DNA from: Micromonospora pattaloongensis
GTDB taxonomy: Bacteria; Actinomycetota; Actinomycetes; Mycobacteriales; Micromonosporaceae
Assembly: GCF_900107255.1 (NCBI RefSeq)
Contig: NZ_FNPH01000006.1
Coordinates: 1-64,000, forward strand
Length of the DNA: 64,000 bases
Reading direction: 5' to 3'
Shown here: piece after piece, positions 60,096-64,000 of the stretch
Numbering within the stretch: the stretch's first letter is position 1
How the letters are laid out: every line of letters starts with the position of its first letter
Translations under genes and position numbers: made by a program
The notes under the pieces: model-generated
Told to the model about the DNA's origin: nothing
Database searches by the model: none
What the model saw: the letters and a program-made list of their open reading frames with translations, nothing else

Positions 60096-60787
60096 CGGGG
60101 CCGCCGCAGCCGTTGCGCCAGCGTGAAGCCGGCGCTGCCCAGCAGCAGCGCGCTGCCGTTGATGACCAGCTGGGGTATGAACCAGGTGTGCGGACCCCAG
60201 TGCGCGCCCCAGCCGAAGTTGATCGGCACCAGGACCACCGCGAGGTACCCCAGGGTGAACAGCAGCAGCGCGACGTGCCGCTCCAGCCAGGCCAGCACGA
60301 GCAGGGCCAACCCGATCGCGCCGGGCGGGTCGAGCAGCCGGAACAGGAACTGGGCGAAGGCGGACGGCTCCTCCGGGTAGGCCAGCGGGTTGAGGTGGGT
60401 CCACACCGCCGCGAAGGCGAAGCCCAACCCGATGAGCGCGACGCCGGTGACCGCGTACGGCAGCACCCGGGTGTCCACGCCCCGGGCCCGGGCCGCCCGC
60501 AGGTACCCGCCGGCGATCACCACGTACGCCAGGACCAGCGCCGCCAACCAGTAGAACGTCACGGTCTGGAGCCAGACCGTGCACACCTGGCCGTCGTTCG
60601 CCGGGTGGCAGTCGCTGATGACGCGACCGTACCGGTACGCCGGGATCGCCCCGAACGTCATCAGGGCCAGCACCAGCAGCGGCAGCCACGTCACCCGCTG
60701 GTCAAGGCGAACCCGGCGCGCGAGGTCGCGCGCATCAGACAGCAGCCGGCGGGGGTCACCGCCGGCGGGTACCGATTCAGTAGTCAT
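60092..60787 (-). CDS. Multi-spanning membrane protein
   Basis: The 231-residue protein has six predicted membrane helices: WLPLLVLALMTFGAIPAY, FYWLAALVLAYVVIAGGYL, VLPYAVTGVALIGLGFAFAAV, FLFRLLDPPGAIGLALLVLAWL, VALLLFTLGYLAVVLVPINFG and FIPQLVINGSALLLGSAGF. No transporter motif or known family. It is first in a two-gene operon with the winged-helix regulator, suggesting that regulator controls it. ATG 60787 follows the palindrome by 8 bases. Confidence 0.78.
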   Translation of the reverse strand: MTTESVPAGGDPRRLLSDARDLARRVRLDQRVTWLPLLVLALMTFGAIPAYRYGRVISDCHPANDGQVCTVWLQTVTFYWLAALVLAYVVIAGGYLRAARARGVDTRVLPYAVTGVALIGLGFAFAAVWTHLNPLAYPEEPSAFAQFLFRLLDPPGAIGLALLVLAWLERHVALLLFTLGYLAVVLVPINFGWGAHWGPHTWFIPQLVINGSALLLGSAGFTLAQRLRRPR

Positions 60788-60795
60788 GCGAACAG

Positions 60796-60810
60796 GTTTG
60801 CATAGCAAAC
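60796..60810. promoter_or_regulatory. Perfect palindrome, candidate operator
   Basis: GTTTGC-ATA-GCAAAC is an exact 6-bp inverted repeat with a 3-base centre. It sits 8 bases upstream of the start codon at 60787, so a bound repressor would block transcription or translation of the membrane-protein/winged-helix operon. Autoregulation by the winged-helix protein is my inference. Confidence 0.55.
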
Positions 60811-61025
60811 TCGTTTCCGCTAGTACTACCTTCGGCGGCTGCCGCGCAGTCAGCCCGGATCCGTACCAGCCCGCGGGCGAACGCCGCGACGACGAAGACG
60901 CCGAGGGCCAGTACGCAGGCCGTGCCGCCGGCCGGAAGCCGCTTGCCACCCAGGCGGCGAGGTCATCGATGGTCAGTAGAGGGCTGGCCGCCATTCGGGG
61001 GCGGCGGGGCTGTTCATCGCCGGCC

Positions 61026-61035
61026 TAACATGTTG
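61026..61035. promoter_or_regulatory. Short palindrome upstream of the MarR-type gene
   Basis: The sequence TAACATGTTG contains the 8-base palindrome AACATGTT, about 100 bases before the MarR-type start. MarR proteins bind such sites near their own promoter. With a single site and no second copy seen, this is tentative. Confidence 0.3.
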
Positions 61036-61131
61036 GCCGAACCGGGCTGGCGTCGCATAGCGCGGCCGGCAGATTGCCGGTGGGCCCTGGCGTCTGACGG
61101 CACGGCCGGGGCTGCCCGGGAGGAGGCGGTG

Positions 61132-61590
61132 GTGAGCGGCACCGACAAGCCGATCGGTTACTGGCTCAAGCACCTGCACAACATGATCGAGGAGCAGTTC
61201 GACGCGACGCTAGGCGACCTCGGCCTCGACCGCCGGCAGTGGCAGATCCTGAACCTGCTCTCCGCCGCGACGCGCAGCCGCAGCGAGATTGAGCAGGCGC
61301 TCGCGCCGTTCTGGCCGGATGGCCCACGTCGACTCGAAGCGGCCGTTAACGGTGCCGATGGCCTGGCCGCGCGGGGGTGGGCGCGGTACGACGGCGGCAC
61401 GTTCAGCCTGACCGAACAGGGGCGCGCGGCGCACCGCGCGGCGGCGGAGCGTGTCGGCGAGACGCGGCGGCTGCTGCTGCGCGGGCTCACCCCCGAGCAG
61501 TACGCCGAGACCGTCCGGCTGCTGTCGGTCATGGCCGGCAACCTCGAGGCGGCCTTGGCAGGCCGTGCGGCGGGCAGCAAGCAGGACTGA
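61132..61590 (+). CDS. MarR-type winged-helix regulator
   Basis: The 152-residue product fits a MarR family member: a dimerisation helix (GYWLKHLHNMIEEQFDATLG), LGLDRRQWQILNLLSAATRSRSEIEQALAP as the winged-helix core, and a C-terminal coiled region (AAHRAAAERVGETRRLLLRGLTPEQYAETVRLLSVMAGNLEAAL). GTG 61132 follows AGGAGG at 61121-61126. Ligand and targets are unknown; no adjacent efflux or oxidative-stress gene is co-transcribed. Confidence 0.85.
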   Translation: MSGTDKPIGYWLKHLHNMIEEQFDATLGDLGLDRRQWQILNLLSAATRSRSEIEQALAPFWPDGPRRLEAAVNGADGLAARGWARYDGGTFSLTEQGRAAHRAAAERVGETRRLLLRGLTPEQYAETVRLLSVMAGNLEAALAGRAAGSKQD

Positions 61591-61625
61591 GCGCAAGAGA
61601 AATCTCCGGCCGCGTGGCCGTGCAC

Positions 61626-62033
61626 TCACACGTGGTTGGAGAACTCGACCTGCCATCGCCACGCCGAGTGATCATCGGCGTGCCACCACGCCCGCAGGAT
61701 GCCCGCCTCGCCCCCCGGCAGGATCACCAGCCGCCCCAGGTCGTCGTCACCGGGCCACCCGTCTTCCAGCGTGATCCGGTCGTCCCGCCGGACCAGAAAA
61801 CTCATCGGCCCGGGCGCGCCGCGCTTGAGATCGCGTCCCTCGGCGCGGGGCGACCCGTCCTCGCCGCGCACCGTCACATCCAGCACCGGCGGCGCCGCGT
61901 GCACCAGCAGCCGGTCGCCGGCGACCTCCGCGCCGACGCGGGACCGGGCGAACGACAGACCCGTCGCTCCGACGTGCGGCATCCACAGGTCCCACACCTC
62001 GTTCATGTCCATCACATACCCGTCGCGCGGCAC
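61626..62033 (-). CDS. Conserved hypothetical protein, ~130 residues
   Basis: A compact protein with NEVWDLWMPHVGATGLSFARSRV at the start, VLDVTVRGEDGSPRAEGRDL, FLVRRDDRITLEDGWPGDDDLGRLVILPGGEAGIL and an end WRWQVEFSNHV. The high Trp/Asp/Gly content and regular strands look like a genuine beta-rich fold; similar small proteins occur in actinomycetes without a known role. An in-frame start eight residues later (MDMNE) is also possible. Confidence 0.7.
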   Translation of the reverse strand: MPRDGYVMDMNEVWDLWMPHVGATGLSFARSRVGAEVAGDRLLVHAAPPVLDVTVRGEDGSPRAEGRDLKRGAPGPMSFLVRRDDRITLEDGWPGDDDLGRLVILPGGEAGILRAWWHADDHSAWRWQVEFSNHV

Positions 62034-62056
62034 ACCATACGGGAGCAGCGGTGGCG

Positions 62057-62923
62057 CTATTCGAGGCTCGCCAGCTCGTCCGCGGACAGGCGAAGCGCCC
62101 CGGCGGCCACGTTCTCGACCAGGTGGTCCGGGTTGCCCGTACCCGGGATGGCCAACACGTGCGGCCCGCGACTCAGCGTCCAGGCGATCCGGACCTGCGC
62201 CGGCGTGGCGCCGTGTTGACGTGCGATGGCGAGCACGGCGTCGTTGTCGGCGACACCGCCGGCCTCACGTCCGTCACCCGCGATCGAGTAGAACGGCACG
62301 AACGCGATGCCCTGCTCGCCACACGTGCGGAGGGTCTTGTCGCTGATGCGATTAGCGATGCCGTACGCGTTCTGCACGCACACGACGGGGGCGATCGCCT
62401 GGGCCTGTGCGAGATGTTGCGGGCGGACATTGGAGATGCCCAGGTGCCGGATCAGGCCGGCGTCGCGCAGTTCGGCAAGCGCACCGAAGTGTTCGGCGAT
62501 CGAGTCGAGGCCGTGTTGGCGCAGGTTCACCACGTCCAGGTGGTCGCGGCCGAGCTGGCGCAGGTTCTCCTCGACCTGCCCACGTAGTTGATCCGGCCGG
62601 GCCAATGGCAGCCAATCCCCGGCCGGATCCCGGCCGGGGCCGACCTTCGTGGCGATGACCAGATCGTCGGGATACGGCGCCAGCGCCCGGTTGATCAGTT
62701 CATTGGCCGAGCGCAGCGGGGAGAAGTAGAACGCCGCCGTGTCGATGTGGTTCACACCCAGCTCGACCGCACGGCGCAGCAGGCCGATGACCCGATCGCG
62801 GTCGCTCGGCGCGCCGAGGGCGCTGCCCGTCAGTCGCATCGCGCCGAATCCGATCCGGTTGACGGTCACGTCGCCGAGCGTCCACGTACCCGCCGAAGCC
62901 GCAGTGGTCCTGTGAGTAGACAT
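62057..62923 (-). CDS. Aldo/keto reductase family oxidoreductase
   Basis: The 288-residue protein is an AKR-type TIM barrel: VNRIGFGAMRLTGSALG, LGVNHIDTAAFYFSPLRSANELINRAL (Asp and Tyr of the catalytic tetrad), DLVIATKVG (Lys), LGISNVRPQHLAQA, VQNAYGIANR and VLAIPGTGNPDHLVENV near the NADPH site. Where most members have the catalytic His (LYQLHR-type strand), this one reads DVVNLRQHG, so the usual His is absent or shifted. Activity may therefore differ. ATG 62923 gives a short usual N-terminus. The gene seems to be single. Confidence 0.88.
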   Translation of the reverse strand: MSTHRTTAASAGTWTLGDVTVNRIGFGAMRLTGSALGAPSDRDRVIGLLRRAVELGVNHIDTAAFYFSPLRSANELINRALAPYPDDLVIATKVGPGRDPAGDWLPLARPDQLRGQVEENLRQLGRDHLDVVNLRQHGLDSIAEHFGALAELRDAGLIRHLGISNVRPQHLAQAQAIAPVVCVQNAYGIANRISDKTLRTCGEQGIAFVPFYSIAGDGREAGGVADNDAVLAIARQHGATPAQVRIAWTLSRGPHVLAIPGTGNPDHLVENVAAGALRLSADELASLE

Positions 62924-63096
62924 TGGACGAACATAGCCATGGCCGCCGATCTGCCCGGTCGGTCGTGTGACGGATGGTGCCACGCCAACATCAGGGTTAC
63001 GTTGCTTGTGGTCAGAGATCACTGCCGAGCGCGGCACGGTTGGCGGCGTGGGACGCCGGCCGCCGGTGGCGGCGACCGGCGTCCCGCGGCCGCGCG

Positions 63097-63270
63097 TCAG
63101 CCGTCGGTACGGTCCTCGGCGATCACCTGCGCCCGCAGTTTCACCAGGGCGCGGAGGGCCAGGCTGTACATCTCGATGCTCTTCTCGCTGTGCGTGTCGA
63201 TCGCGGTCTTGAGTTCTTTGAAGGTTTTGGCCACGACCTCGTCCAGGGTGTTCTTGTCGATGCCGTTCAT
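63097..63270 (-). CDS. Small hypothetical protein, 57 residues
   Basis: ATG 63270 is preceded by AAGGGA on this strand. The product is a charged helical protein (KNTLDEVVAKTFKELKTAIDTHSEKSIEMYSLALRALVKLRAQVIAE), with noticeably less GC-biased codons in the middle. No family known; it resembles small coiled-coil-like proteins. It stands alone upstream of the aldo/keto reductase gene. Confidence 0.55.
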   Translation of the reverse strand: MNGIDKNTLDEVVAKTFKELKTAIDTHSEKSIEMYSLALRALVKLRAQVIAEDRTDG

Positions 63271-63515
63271 CGCTGTCCCTTCGTCTCGGTTCGATCGGAC
63301 CGGCGTTCGCACCGGCCAATGCGTGATGCTCTGCCACGGGGCGCAGATCCGCATGCTCTGCGTCCCCCGAACGCACCGCCAAAGACGCGGTCATGGCGCT
63401 GCGGGAACTAACGAGGTCCGGCTGACGACTATGTGACCGAGACAACCGCTGCGCGCCCTCCGCGGTGGCGGGTGGCAGCCGACGGCGCTGTTGCGCCCCG
63501 ACCGAGGAGTTCGCC

Positions 63516-64000
63516 GTGACTCTGGAAATCGACACGACGAGCGGTGAGACGCGCGCCGCTGCGGCGCCCCCGCGACCGAGGGGCGCGTGGGCGCTGTTGC
63601 GGCCGTTGATCCTTCGTCTGCACTTCTACGCGGGCGTACTGGTCGCGCCTTTCCTGCTGGTGGCGGCGGTCAGCGGCGGGCTCTACGCGCTGAGCCCGCA
63701 GCTGGAGCGGGTGGTCTATGCCGAGCTGCTCGAAGCGCCGGCCGCGTCCGGTCCCGCGCAGCTGCCGCTGGCTGACCAGGTGGCGGCCGCGGAGCGGGTG
63801 AGCACGGTGACCGGTCTGGTCGCGGTCCGGCCCGCCCCGGCGGGTGGCACGACGCGGGTGCTGTTCGACAACGGCACGTTCGCGGAGTCCTACCGGCACG
63901 CGGTCTTCGTCGATCCCGCGACGGGGAACGTCCTGGGTCAGGAGACGGTGTACGGCACCAGCGGGTCGCTGCCGGTGCGGTCCTGGATCGACGAGCTGCA
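63516..64000 (+). CDS. PepSY-type membrane protein, partial at window end
   Basis: From GTG 63516, set by GAGGAG at 63504-63509, the frame stays open to the window end (161 codons). After a short Thr/Pro/Ala-rich start comes LILRLHFYAGVLVAPFLLVAAVSGGLYAL, the first membrane helix of PepSY-associated (PiuB-like) proteins, with a conserved LHFYAG motif. The rest is the beginning of the extracytoplasmic PepSY part (AVFVDPATGNVLGQE). Full relatives have ~400-500 residues and four helices. They are often linked with iron uptake, but no neighbour shows this here. Confidence 0.8.
   Translation, partial: MTLEIDTTSGETRAAAAPPRPRGAWALLRPLILRLHFYAGVLVAPFLLVAAVSGGLYALSPQLERVVYAELLEAPAASGPAQLPLADQVAAAERVSTVTGLVAVRPAPAGGTTRVLFDNGTFAESYRHAVFVDPATGNVLGQETVYGTSGSLPVRSWIDEL

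Larger units (their letters stand above)
60788..61131. other. Divergent promoter region without a gene
   Basis: This 344-base stretch separates the membrane-protein operon from the MarR-type gene. It contains two palindromes, at 60796-60810 and 61026-61035, described separately, and no plausible coding frame. Confidence 0.5.

Noticed and set aside
1-64000. tRNA, rRNA genes and CRISPR arrays
   Set aside because: No cloverleaf-like sequence, ribosomal RNA segment or regular repeat-spacer pattern was noticed on reading; a covariance-model scan could not be run.

Overview
This window looks like the chromosome of a high-GC filamentous actinomycete. Base composition is strongly GC-biased, GTG starts are common, many genes join through 4-base GTGA/ATGA overlaps, and there is an AfsR-type SARP regulator and many actinobacterial accessory families. 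A Micromonosporaceae-like host is my best guess from protein resemblance remembered, not searched.

Left flank (1-9238) is an eroded accessory region. It opens at what looks like the right end of an IS21-type element. It then holds a truncated DUF998 membrane gene, an MpaB-like oxygenase, a macrodomain hydrolase, a VOC-fold protein, an LLM oxidoreductase lacking its N-terminal part, an MmcQ/YjbR protein, the last ~50 codons of a tyrosine integrase, a decayed polymorphic-toxin tail, an unrecognised gene that could be an orphan immunity gene, a crystallin J1-type protein and a HEAT-repeat protein.

The centre (about 9239-54322) is one contractile injection system (CIS) locus of ~45 kb. A LuxR-type regulator with a degenerate receiver and a lone receiver-like protein come first. 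From 10375 to 51916 some 24 genes run in one direction, most overlapping by 1-8 bases: a lectin-like protein, sheath, two tube-type proteins, a zinc-ribbon gp26-like protein, a CIS_tube/gp53-type pair, hub (gpD), gp25, two baseplate-J proteins, gpI, a 2602-residue beta-helix protein, spike (gpV), several unrecognised proteins, a 1699-residue polymorphic-toxin-like protein and a possible immunity gene. A convergent gene encodes the AAA+ ATPase. There is no capsid, terminase, portal, integrase or holin, so it is not a prophage. Unusual points are the beta-helix, kelch and helical domains fused onto baseplate proteins, an apparent tail-terminator domain fused to the ATPase, and an effector with a PD-(D/E)XK-like C-terminus encoded inside the operon. 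I infer an injection particle whose baseplate carries large carbohydrate-binding-type surfaces and which carries a nuclease toxin.

Right flank (54323-64000) holds a bacterial PH-domain membrane protein, remnants of an Imm53-type immunity gene and an IS110 transposase, two tandem secreted paralogues, the AfsR/SARP regulator, a winged-helix regulator co-transcribed with a membrane protein behind a perfect palindrome, a MarR-type regulator, a conserved hypothetical protein, an aldo/keto reductase, a 57-residue protein, and the start of a PepSY-type membrane protein cut by the window end. I saw no rRNA, tRNA or CRISPR array.
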